A stretch of 64,000 nucleotides of DNA, from assembly GCA_947561715.1 (NCBI GenBank), contig OX387205.1, positions 11,661,001 to 11,725,000 on the forward strand, given 5' to 3'. This document shows positions 36,901 through 48,900 of this stretch, piece after piece. The notes beneath the pieces were generated by a model. It made no database searches and was not told where the DNA came from. It saw only the letters and a program-made list of their open reading frames with translations. The DNA comes from Ascidia mentula. Its lineage: Eukaryota > Chordata > Ascidiacea > Phlebobranchia > Ascidiidae. Position 1 is the stretch's first letter. Each line of letters opens with the position of its first letter. Position numbers and translations under genes: made by a program.

Positions 36901-39900
36901 ATCGGGTTGAGTAGTTTAACGCTTGCCACAGAAGACCCAATTAGCAAAGATTCGCAACTCAACAACGTGCTCAAGTATTTCGACTACATCTTCACCGCCG
37001 TCTTCACGTTCGAGATGGTGATGAAGGTAACGCGCTGATCTGTTGATTGTGTTCCACAATATCAGTTTTTTTATGAAATCAATCTTTTTTCGCTACTTCT
37101 TGTGCTCAACACAGATAGAGTACTGTACAATTAATTTAGAATATTAAAAAATCTCCCTTCAGAAAGCAGTATTTTTATGAAAACATGATTTCGCGAAAAA
37201 GGCATCTTCATTTTTTTATTAATTTGATGTTTCTTAGCGAAACATGTTTTTTTTTATAAAATAAACTGCGCTTTGACACGAGAGGTTTTTCAATGTTGTG
37301 GAATTATTGTGTTCAAAATCCCATCTTTCGGCAAAAGAGCTTCAACAAAGTTTTGTGTTTGTTTTAAGATGATCGACCTCGGTCTCATCCTCCATCCCGG
37401 CTCTTACTTCCACAGCTTCTGGAACATTCTCGATTTTGTCGTGGTTTGCAGCGCGCTCATCGGATTTGCGCTAACGTGAGTGCAGACGCTAAAATCAATT
37501 GTTTAAAATGTAGAAAATTAGAAACAAAACTTACAAATAGTCAACCGTCGTTTGTATGCAGAGCATCGGACAACCCACAACTTGACCTTGGTGTCATTAA
37601 GTCTTTTCGTGTGTTGAGGGTTTTAAGGCCACTGAAGACGATCAAACGACTTCCAAAACTAAAGGTGTGACTGATAACCCTGGAACATAGTGTTGGCTTC
37701 ATCAGCTGCTCTTTTTCTGCATATATTTCAAAATTGAAACAGGATTAACGCTTATACGTTTGTGTATTTCCCTTCGTAGGCGGTGTTCCTGTGTGTGGTG
37801 AACGCATTCCGAAACGTTGCCACCATCTTGATCGTGTACATGCTCTTTATGTTCATTTTCGCCGTCATCGCCGTGGAACTCTTCAAGGGCAAATTTTTTT
37901 ACTGCACCGACGAGACAAAGCACTTTAAAGATGACTGCAGGTGACTTAGTGTGCATTATTAGTAAATAAATGGGTCATCTTGTATTCATTTTTATTGGGC
38001 GTTCAAGGCGTTGTTACTTCTTCTTTCTGAATGTGCCATATTTGGCGTGGTGGTAACGTTTGATTATAAGTGGGATTGATCCATACATACCAGATAGGAA
38101 ACCGGATATCTTGGGTTCGAATCCCGGTGCGGTAATCAAATTTAAGTCAAATTAGGCGATTTAACTTTTGCCAGAGCTTCCTGAGTAATGGAAAGTTAGC
38201 TATCCCGATATATTCATAAGCTTACAACAAATAATATCTATCCAGACCAGAAAGCAGTGTAGTTATTAATAATCTGCACTAAAACAGGAGATATTTGTTT
38301 CAGAGGAGAATTTATATCGGAGCATGCGGATGGGACTCTCCACAGAGTACCAAGAGAATGGCTGCAACGCGATTTTCACTTTGACAATGTTCTCTTCTCA
38401 TTTTTGACCCTGTTTGTGATTTCAACTGGGGAGGGATGGCCAGAGTAAGCGAATAATTCATTTCAGCTGTTGTTTATGATTGCAAATTGGTGTTTTCTGG
38501 ATTTTTTAAAAAGTTTAGGCAGAATATTTTAAATGGACAATGCATTTGCTTACTATTGCATAATTATTTCGGATACATTTACATAACCTTAAATATAACG
38601 GGTTGTTGTTCTTTGTTGTTTATGCAAAAATTAGAAAAATCCTGTCTGTTATATTTGTGCTTGACTAGTATTTTTATGAGATAAAAACAATTTTATATTA
38701 AAAATCCCTTCACGTAACAAACACTACTTTGTGACGTCATAACAGCGTGTTATGGCACTCGATCGAATCTACATACGAAGACCAGGGACCGGAGACCGGA
38801 TATAGGATGGAAGTCAGCATCTTCTACATTGTTTTCTTCGTCGTCTTTCCCTTTTTCTTCGTCAACATCTTCGTGGCTTTCATCATCATCACCTTCCAGG
38901 ATGAGGGCGACAGGGCGATGTCCAATTGTTCGCTCGAGAAAAACGAGGTGATTTTCTAATTTATTTAATTTTGTTAGATTGTTATCTGGCTTCTGCCCGT
39001 TACTTATACTTTGCGATTCGATAACCGTAATCTTTGAAACATTATTAAAAAAAATTTGCGTGTAGAGTAATAAATAATTATTTTTCTTCAAAAAAAATGA
39101 CTGTAGGGCAATTTTGTTGAAGAGTATTGCTTCGTTTTTGCCATCCATCCGTGTCATTAAACCATCGTCAAATTTTCTATTCCCAGAGGGCGTGCGTTGA
39201 TTTCGCAATATCTTCGAAACCACTCACGCGTTTCATGCCAGCCAATAAACGCACGTTGCAGTATCACGTGTGGAAAATCGTCGTCTCGCCCGTGTTTGAA
39301 TGGATCATTATGTCTCTCATCGTGCTCAACACAATTGTTCTTATGCTCAAGGTAAGTGCTGTTTTTGACCAAACAAGGCTACGAAAGATCGAAGGCACGA
39401 CTTCGCACTGTTTATAAATTGTCGTGATATCAAACTTACAAAAACTTTTGTTTTCAACAACTTTATGGTCATTTGGCACCACCGGATAACTTCTGTTTTA
39501 TGCTATGTGTTTTATAATTACACTGAAGTGACAAACGAGACTTGATTTATCACAAAAATTGTTTCAAATATTTGCTACTAAGCCAATGTTGGCCATAAAT
39601 CTATCAAAGGATTTTAATAATAAACTCTCAGTAACAATTGAATTGACCTCATTGGTTAAGAACAGGTTTTCTGCGTTGCACATGCGCATCCACCCCAAAG
39701 CTCATCGTATCACCGATTATATTTCTTTGTTTATTTAACCAACGCATTATCGCTCTCAGTACAACAACATGGGCGATTCGTATGAGGACGCCCTTCACAT
39801 CCTCAACATCGTGTTCACCGCTCTTTTCAGCTTAGAGTGCTTCATAAAAATGTTCGCTTATGGCCCACTGGTAAAACGCAAGCCGTCGTCGTTTTTTTAA

Positions 39901-42900
39901 CCGCTAGATGTCGTTGCATGTCACGTTGTGTGCCACGACGGGATTCCTGGCCAGGATGTCCTGGGTTCGAATCCCAGTGTGTTACAAATTAACGAAAAAA
40001 ACACGGGTTTTGTCAAAATCAGCAAATATTTGTTCGAAAATTTTTGCTTGTTGTGTCACGTGGCCCTGCATGTTTGTTGTTTGCTTTTTTGACAGGACCG
40101 ATGGCGGAACGCCACTGTACCCGGATATGACGAAGCGCTTGACTACACAAACATGGTGTTCACCGGTGTCTTCACGCTTGAATGCATCCTCAAATTGATC
40201 GCTCTCACACCTTGCGTAGGTCTCGTTGCGCGGGAACTCCCCGTGCACATTTTGGCCTGGACGTAACTTAACTAAATGCCATCAAGTTCCACATAAACAT
40301 TATTACTAAGTAATCAGCTTCAATGACAAATTACTCCAAACTAGTTGTGTTTTTATTGACCTTGAGTTGTCCCAATCCGCGTGGACTTGCAACATGGTAA
40401 AGTACGTATATATATTAACAGTAAACCCTGCCAACAATGAAAATACAGTATAGTGTCCGCCAATGGTTCACAGGTTCAAATTAATGCATCCTGACGCCTG
40501 CAATATCATTTCAAGCAAAATGAGTCTGATGTGCACGTCAATTGTATAACTGCATGTTTTTTTGTGGTTTGTTGTGTCTGTCAGTTGGGTATTGGCTGTG
40601 TTGCTTTATTGCGTGATACGTCGCCTAGCAACTCGCCGCAAAACAATCAAATGTTCTCATTTCAGAATTACTTCAGAGACGCGTGGAACATTTTCGACTT
40701 CATCACGGTCGTGGGAAGCATCGCTGACGTCATGATCACCCTCATCGCGGTAAGTAAATATAGATGATAAGGTTGGATGGGGATTTTACGCGGCGGCGGT
40801 TTGTGTGTGGAATGGCTTATTCGCTTGTGTACGAATTAAAACCTGATTTAACATCGAAATAGAATCGCTAATAAACTGGCTTGTTGCTTGCATTTTGCTT
40901 AACCCTGCACATGGCACCCTTCGATGAATTTAACACTAAGTTTTTGTTATGAATTTAACAATTCGGAACTTGGCATGATTATAACAAATTAAATCGCTCA
41001 CCGCTTGATGAATCTGTTTAATAACAAGCGGTTTGAAGAATCTTAATTGAAGCTCAACTCAAGGAGAGGACAAGTTTACTTCATTTGCAATATAAAACTC
41101 CGTTTTATTTTTACACCTACTTGAACGTGACGAATTAGCATGACCTCACAGACTCTGACGTCATGCCTTACGTATTAAAATTGACCACTGTTTATTGCGA
41201 TAGATCTTTCTGAGGCACTACATGCCCGGGAACGAGGTTAATTTTTTTAACGTCGTGACGTATAATCACGTATGACGCAATGCTGTATGATACGTCATCA
41301 TATACGCTTGTTTCAAAATGGGTTATATTCTTGTAAGATATAGCCTGTGCGATTATATCGGCTCCGATATTATCGTCGAGTGAATATGGGAATATTAAAT
41401 CGTTTCGTGGGCAATTCAACTTTGCGTGACGTCACTGTTGTTACGTCATAGCTTGTAAATGTTTTGTTTGCGACGCAAATACGGTAATATAGGGCTATCG
41501 GCTTTTTATTGATTTCTTTGACGATCTGTTGATTGCACAGCACGCCAGTCCACAGGTGGAGGTAACTTATCATTTTAAAGCACGTTCGCCCTTGCCTGCT
41601 GTTCCATCCTGTCCGTGGCAACCATTTTAAAGTTAAACACCCCCGACCTTACGGCACAAACGCCCGTACAAGCACACACACGTTCCCGTGTATCTTGGTG
41701 TCGTAAACGGATTTGTCGGGTGAATCAAATGGTTGAAATCCACAAATATCCTGTACGGGTGGACGCTTGACAGTTGCGCCACGTACATGACACACTATCG
41801 CCACTTCCACGTGTCACAGCTGCGGCACGCAGTGGCACGCGACAGTTGGCAATGACCGTGACAGTTTTCAAACCGTAATGTGTTTGTTTTAATGTAAACG
41901 CGCTTTCGGCGAAATGCTACGAGATTTGGCAGTTCGAATATTTTCTGCAAGACGCTAAAATATGTGTTTGTATTTGTATCACGTGCATGGCACGCCTATG
42001 GAATGTAGATTTTTTGATCCATTAGCATGTTTGTTTGTCAAAACCAACACTGATGCGTACTGTTCCCTAAAGATCGGTTGCTCAACGGTCTGTGAAAAAC
42101 CGAAGCTTATGCATGTAACCGGTTACACAGCATACTTACTGTGTGTGTGACACGAGCTTTTGCTCACTGTGAGATTTTGCTTCTGCTTTTTGCATGCAAC
42201 ATAACTTACCATCTGCTCTTAAGCTTTAAAGCATCCATAAAGCTCAAGTCTATAACACGTCTACTGCATTGATGTGGAAATAAATTGGTTAATGGAGAAC
42301 CTATAATTAAACAAAGGCTGTGCACCAAGCTATGTGATAATGAATGCTGATTTGCATGCATGGAGCTGGACTAAAAGCTTACGAGCTGACGATGTGTTTT
42401 TCGAGCTGTCTTTTATCACTATAAATAGCTTATATGTGATAGTATTAAAGTTTAGTAACCTATACTTCACCCGGACTTTGTCGTAAGCCAAATTCATGTA
42501 AACGAATACCTTTTGGCTTGTATGTAAAATATGTTGAAATTTTCGTGGCTAACGTTGCAATGTCCGGGTCCGATATTACTTGGGTTCTAACAACGTTTTC
42601 ACATTATAACCTTATTTCATGCCCTGCTTTTCCGACCATCGCTTTCACATGTTTTCCAAACGTTTGAAATCCCTGTTTGGAAACTTCCCATGACGTCATT
42701 CATCTCTTACACAACAGCATGATGTTGTAAGTATACTCATAACATTTTTCTGCCGTCTACCAACTGTATGATAATACATTATACAGGTGTCCGTGATAAC
42801 CAAATATTGTTTCATCCGACGGGGTCTCAAATGGTGTTTCTTTCTTTTCACTATGGTTACTTTACTTCGCTGTCTGTTAATGTAATGTAGAAGTAGCTTG

Positions 42901-45900
42901 TCTAGTATATCGCGCAACCATCCTCGTTCACAAAATGACCGTACTTAGATGTAGGAAAAGTGATACCTAGGACTGGCCTAGATTGCTACTTAATCATCCA
43001 ACCAAGATGTTTTTATTGAATATATATATTACGCCTACGCGGAATCCTCAGTATTCTTGGATGTAGGAATTAACATGGAGGATTATGATATATAATCTGC
43101 GTTTCTGGTGTATCATTAAAGTTTAAATATAATAATGATAGGTTTATTAGAGCCGATTCTCAGTTACGTATAGCGTTTAGTGCTTTAGTAAATTGTAGAG
43201 TATGGATTAATTATTACCTTGTAGTGCTACATGATCTTAAACACATATTGTGGGTTGTTACATCAACAACTTTCAAAGCAAAAGCAATCTGTTTTGCAGT
43301 CATATTGAATTTTTTTAATAATTCGCAATTTTCTGTTACGAATTGTTATACATGTTGAAATCAACACAACGCTCGTATACTTGCGTATTTTTATGCATTA
43401 TTTTTTTTTCAACCAATAATTTGTTTCTTCCCAGTCTGGATTCATCAACCTCAGTTTTCTGCGTCTTTTTCGCGCGGCTCGACTCATTAAACTTCTCCGA
43501 CAAGGCGAGACGATCCGAATCCTTCTGTGGACTTTCGTGCAATCGATAAAGGTAAGGCAGGGTTCCTCACATAACGCGCATAGAAATATTAATTTCTCCA
43601 TGCAAATTGAGTGGAAATTCCAATTGCTTGGTAATGAGCGTTCATAAGTTTAATTGGGAGAAATTATAGTTAGTCTTTTGTATTTATATGGATACAACAC
43701 CAAGCTACAGGCAATACTCTATACAGTTAATTAAACAGTATACCATTTGTGCTAAATTGATGTATGGCAAGATTAATTAAACTATTGCTTTTCTTCAGGC
43801 TCTACCCTATGTTTGCCTTCTCATCGTAATGCTCTTCTTCATTTACGCCATCATCGGGATGCAACTGTTTGGAAACATCAAGCAGGATGCTGAGAGCCCG
43901 ATCAACCACCACAATAATTTCAGTCACATCATACAAGCTCTCATGTTGCTATTCAGGTACATGGTTACAACTAGAAAAGACCTCTTAACAAACCAACGCA
44001 GAATTGAATGATTTAGACAAAACACGAAGGAAATAGACCAACCTAAATTTCTGATCCATAAAATTTTCATCTGATATTTTTTTATTTTCGTGTAATAAGA
44101 AAACGAAATAATAAAACGGTTTTAGGAAATTGTGTTTAAAGAGGGAAAGATGTTAAACAATTCCCTCATTATTCTTACAGCCGATACCTAAAACAACTAT
44201 ACCTTCTCGTAACTGTTTCTCTGCGCTAAATTTATCCAGGAGCAGGAACTCATGTACAACTACGAACAAATGTAATTTTTAATCTCAAAATCACTTGTTT
44301 GCTGTAGGTCAGCGACTGGGGAAGCGTGGCAGAGTGTGATGTTGGCTTGTGTGTCGGCGGACTGCGATCCAAGATCTGGAATCACTAAGGAGAAAGGATG
44401 CGGATCAGTGATCGCATACATCTACTTCACAAGCTTCATCTTCTTCTGTTCCTTCCTGGTACGGTCAATGTTGTGGGTGTTTTATGTTGGAATTGCGACT
44501 AACTTTTAATGAGTTGTGCGTGTTTGAAATGAAACAGACCTTTTTAATTGTGGAAGGAACTGCGTGACTGAGACCCTAAGAATATGAAAACCTCAAATCT
44601 CTGTTTTCGATGATTGAAAGAGTATGTCACTAATTTCACGTGAACAGCGAGAACATTGGTGCAATCGATTAGCAGAGAAACGCGCTTTTCAACAGCCACA
44701 AATCGCGTTCAAAAGTGAAGCAACAGAAATACGGCCTATTCATAAAAAGTCACCAAAACGTTATCTTAACCAATAAGAAGCACTTTTTCTTATTGTTAAA
44801 CACCTGCTACCTCACTTATATCCAGATGTTGAATCTGTTCGTTGCCGTCATCATGGACAACTTTGAGTACTTGACTCGAGACTCGTCGATTCTCGGCCCC
44901 CACCATTTGGACGAGTACATTCGAGTCTGGGCCGAATACGACCCGCAGGTTAGTTGCCGTGATGTGCTGCAAAAATTTCTCTAATGTAGTGGGTAATATG
45001 GAGTGGAATAATGCCAAATAAAACGGTAAAGGACGGTTTATGCTGCAACTTGTTAGTTTTTCAGTATATTGCTGATGCATCCAGGCATGTTACTCATGTA
45101 AAGGCATCTCCTGGCAAAACGACCTAATAGTAACCTTAAATGCTTAAAGCTGTTCATGTGGCCTTCATTGGCGCAATGATTGACGTTGGAATCGTTAAAG
45201 TTGAATAAATACCTATATGCGTAGAAGAAAACCTGATCGGGATTCGTGTCCAGGATGACCTGGGTTTAAATCCCGGTGTAGTCAAAAATAAAAAAATAAA
45301 CAGGTATATTCCCAGGAGAGAGCCGTTTACACGAATTAATATTTTTCGTTTCTCAACTCGGTTGTAAACGTTTAGGCAACCGGGTACATCAAATACACGG
45401 AGATGTTTACAATGTTACGACACATGGAGCCACCACTCGGCTTTGGGAAGAACTGTCCGTACCGGGTTGCGTACAGGGTAAGTTTTAATATGCGAATTTA
45501 TTGGACAGGGAAAAAAGCTGATTTCTGATAAAATTTTGTCCCTTTTTCTGCAGAGGTTGATTCAAATGAACATGCCAATCAACGAAAACAAGCAAGTTAA
45601 TTTCACAACCACACTCCTAGCGCTCATCCGAACTTCTCTGAAAATAAAGATATTGCCACAAGATGGCGGTGGTGCGGACAAAACGTACAGGTGCGATGGT
45701 GCTTTATGTGTCGATAGATCGTGTTTTCAGAGACACGCATGTGTCGACATAATTCCATATTGTGCATGGATTATTGTGTAGATATATCTTTGAAGAAAAA
45801 TGTCTTGGGCCAAACTGTCGAATATGTGACGTTGTCTTGTTAAAAGCAGTCCCACTACATAACTACAGACAATGTTTTATATGAAACTTGTCGCAATTTT

Positions 45901-48900
45901 GTATGCAGAGACCAGTGGCAACTTGATCAAGAGTTACGCAAAGAAATTCTACTCGCCTGGCCAAACCTTGCAGCCAAGAAATTAAACCTTCTTCTTCCTC
46001 CAGAGGAAGGTAGACATGCCAAGAATAATTACTATGTGCTTTTACTTTGGAGAAAATATAACTATTTGGGAGGCTGTACGCAGCAGTGTGTTGTATGGCA
46101 TGTAACCGCAATTTCAAGCGAAACTTTGACAAAATCCCCTGCACCAAATACGATTATTTATCATCTCATCCGTTTTTTTAACGTATTACTTAATTAAATT
46201 GCAAGAAGTATTTAATAGTAGTAAGGTATTGCGTTTGTGCACCAAACAATGCGCTTGACAGTTATAAACAGACGTTTTACAGACAACACTCATATTTTCA
46301 CATAAACACATCACTCATATTTTTTCTTACGCAGAATCGCAAATCACTGTGGGCAAAGTTTACGGCGCGATGCTCATGTTCGAGCACTGGAGGGCGTACA
46401 AGAGTCGCAGGGACGGCAAGGCATCTACGTTGGCCCCACGACCCACTCTCTTTCAACGCATGACTGTACCAGGGGCAAGCACTCATAATTTAGACCACCA
46501 GACGCCCATGGGATCTCGACGAGCATCAAGGAACAGTTTGGCGTCAGTGGTATCGGCCATCTCTGCTAATGTGAGTAGATTACAAAGTTGCCGTTGTCCT
46601 TACCGTAAATGGCAAAACATTCCTAATGTTGGGTGGTAGTTATGGCCAATAGCGCATCAAATCGTAGTTTGTCTGGTATAGTGACCTCCAAACTAATTTG
46701 AAAACCTTAAGTTCGCATTAGTTGCATGAAATCAGGATTTAGATCCCGATTTAAAATCACGTTTTAAGTGAGACCCTTTTGCTAAGTGGACATTTGACCG
46801 AAACGCGCAGTTAGCCCCGTGCTTGGAAGGGCCTCGGTATACCAATAAAAATTCTGTCTCAACAAAAACTGAAGGAAATTTGGGCCGCGCGTAGCGACCG
46901 GTGAGAATCGCAAGAAATTTACTTGGGATCCGCGGTTAATATTCACTGGCTTGGCGTATGCCTCTTGATGTTGTTACCCCGTAGAAGTATGTAGAAATCT
47001 TAACATACTTGTGTACAAACCCTTTCACCCGAGCAGGCTGGAGTGAATCTGCCCCGGGGTTGCGGTAACCTTTCCCCTTATGGATCGAGGGAAACCACCC
47101 CTTTTTCAAGTCCTGTGCTAGAAAAAAAGTCACACTTGCAAGTTCCAACCGCCACTGATAAGGTTTCTTTGCACTTGTTGTCAGCTTTTTTCGTTATGCA
47201 GCTGTCGTGGCGTCGAATCTGTTGGATAATTTTGCTCAAACACAGCTTTGTGGTGTTGATGCTGTCTTTGTTGTCTGTGTTTGATTACGTTGTTGTCTCT
47301 TCTGAAGTCAAATAACCCTTGGAATCTGGTTAAAGTCATGCTACCGTATACTCTTCTCCACAGTGGGGTATGGTAAATACTACCCAACCAATTGGCAGGT
47401 TGCTAATCTTCAGTGTTGTCTTGTTGTGGTTCTCTGTGTTTGTCCTTGTGCTAAGATGGTCTGTGCATTAAAATTCCACTCTCTTGTATTCACTTCGAAT
47501 CATAATTTCCTAGACCCCACAGACCAAGCGCCGAAATGCCTCAGAAACGGAGGCGGACTCTTCGATATTACAGCAGTGCGAGGTCGAATCGAGCCGACAG
47601 TCGGACACGGCTCGAACGGACCTTAATTCTGACAGTGACGACACAAACGGCCCCTGCACCCTAGTCGATGACGTCACCCATCACAACGACTCTTATCAAA
47701 CTACAACTCTGATCGATTTTGGTCGCGAACCGATGGAGAGCACTTCGTTTATCGATGTAGCGGCCTGCGCGCCATGCGGCGGCGAATGGGGCGAAGGTTA
47801 TGACGTCACTGATGCCCCTTGTGACGTAGATAAAGAAAGATATTTGTCGTGTGACGATTCCCTGTCCGTTTGCCAGCAGAGGGCGCGAGCCATATCTATG
47901 CCGCGTTTGCACGATTCTTCGCTAGAGGTAAAGTCACTGTGATGACGTCAGTATGGGGAGACGTCACTAATTTGCGTCCACATTTTTTTCTGTTACCACA
48001 CCATGCTTGTATGGGATGTATGTTACCCTGTGCACAAGTTCCAAGCAGACTTTCAAATAAATTTCATTTTGTCAGTCTGCTTAAAACTTAAGCACTTCAA
48101 AAGCCAATCATTTGTTTGTTTGTGTTTGCTGGAAAATGAAAAGCACAAAATCTCGTCTCCTGGGCTAACATTATCCACTAAGAGACGCTGTTTGTTAATC
48201 GCAGGAGAGCTACGATCTGGAGCGACTTGAAAACAGTGGATTAAAACGCTCCTTTTCCACCCTGCCAATGGACCCGGGTCCCCGCCCTACCAGCCCAAGA
48301 AGCCCTGAAATACGACGTGACGTAATGTCAGACGATGGTAAGTTTTTGCTTCGATTTATTCTTTTTGGGATCCCGTTTACGTGTGTGTGGATGTTGTTGT
48401 TTAATTTTTGTTGTAAATCGTGTATTTTGTAATTCCTGTGTTTATGATTTAATACCTTGACAGTTAATTTTAATATTTCTGGTTGGAAAACGAATTTTCT
48501 GTTTGCGTTGCTAATTTGAAGATTTGACAGGTTTTTAGCAAAAGCTATTAACTGCATTACGTATTTCACCCACAATTTCCTGGGATTGCTTTAAAAGTAA
48601 AGCGTACTTTACTCACATTGGTGCTGCTTTAACATGATTGAAGCTATTTGAATAATAATGTGCTATGCAATATGAGCAAAACAATAATACCTTGCAGCAT
48701 AAACTAGTAAACTCTCAATTGATTTTCCCCAACAAACTGATTCACAGACATGACAACCAGTGATGACGAAGATGGTGAAAATTGGAAACACTTATCAGTT
48801 AACCACTTAGACAGAGAAATAACTTGTTAGGATCGCGTGGTAAATTTTCCCATGTAGAAAACATAGGGTTAGCTAGCGGTACTTTAGTTTTCCTCCTTAA

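Larger units (their letters stand above)
39187..44948 (+). other. Cav2 domain IV (exons 29 to 35)
   Basis: Exons 39187-39351 (IVS1), 39760-39870 (exon 30a, IVS1-S2), 40666-40749 (IVS3), 43435-43551 (IVS4), 43799-43956 (IVS5), 44308-44458 (pore), 44826-44948 (IVS6 and EF-hand start). IVS4 carries [14 protein letters not shown]. The pore motif is SATGEAW with the fourth glutamate. IVS6 leads into [19 protein letters not shown]. Exon 30a ([12 protein letters not shown]... [12 protein letters not shown]) is closest to vertebrate Cav2; alternative exon 30b is at 40096. The intron 40750-43434 is long and shows no further exon. Confidence 0.93.

Noticed and set aside
39950-39985. Apparent tRNA gene (T-arm ggttcgaatccc)
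   Set aside because: No matching D-arm, anticodon arm or acceptor stem; the same core recurs at 38.1 and 45.2 kb, so it is a tRNA-derived repeat.
40750-43434. Further alternative exon for IVS3-S4
   Set aside because: Searched the long intron for channel-like sequence with splice sites; none seen.
44949-45375. Second EF-hand exon like vertebrate 37a/37b
   Set aside because: Only one EF-hand exon (45376-45477) is found; the intron before it holds a SINE-like fragment but no duplicate exon.
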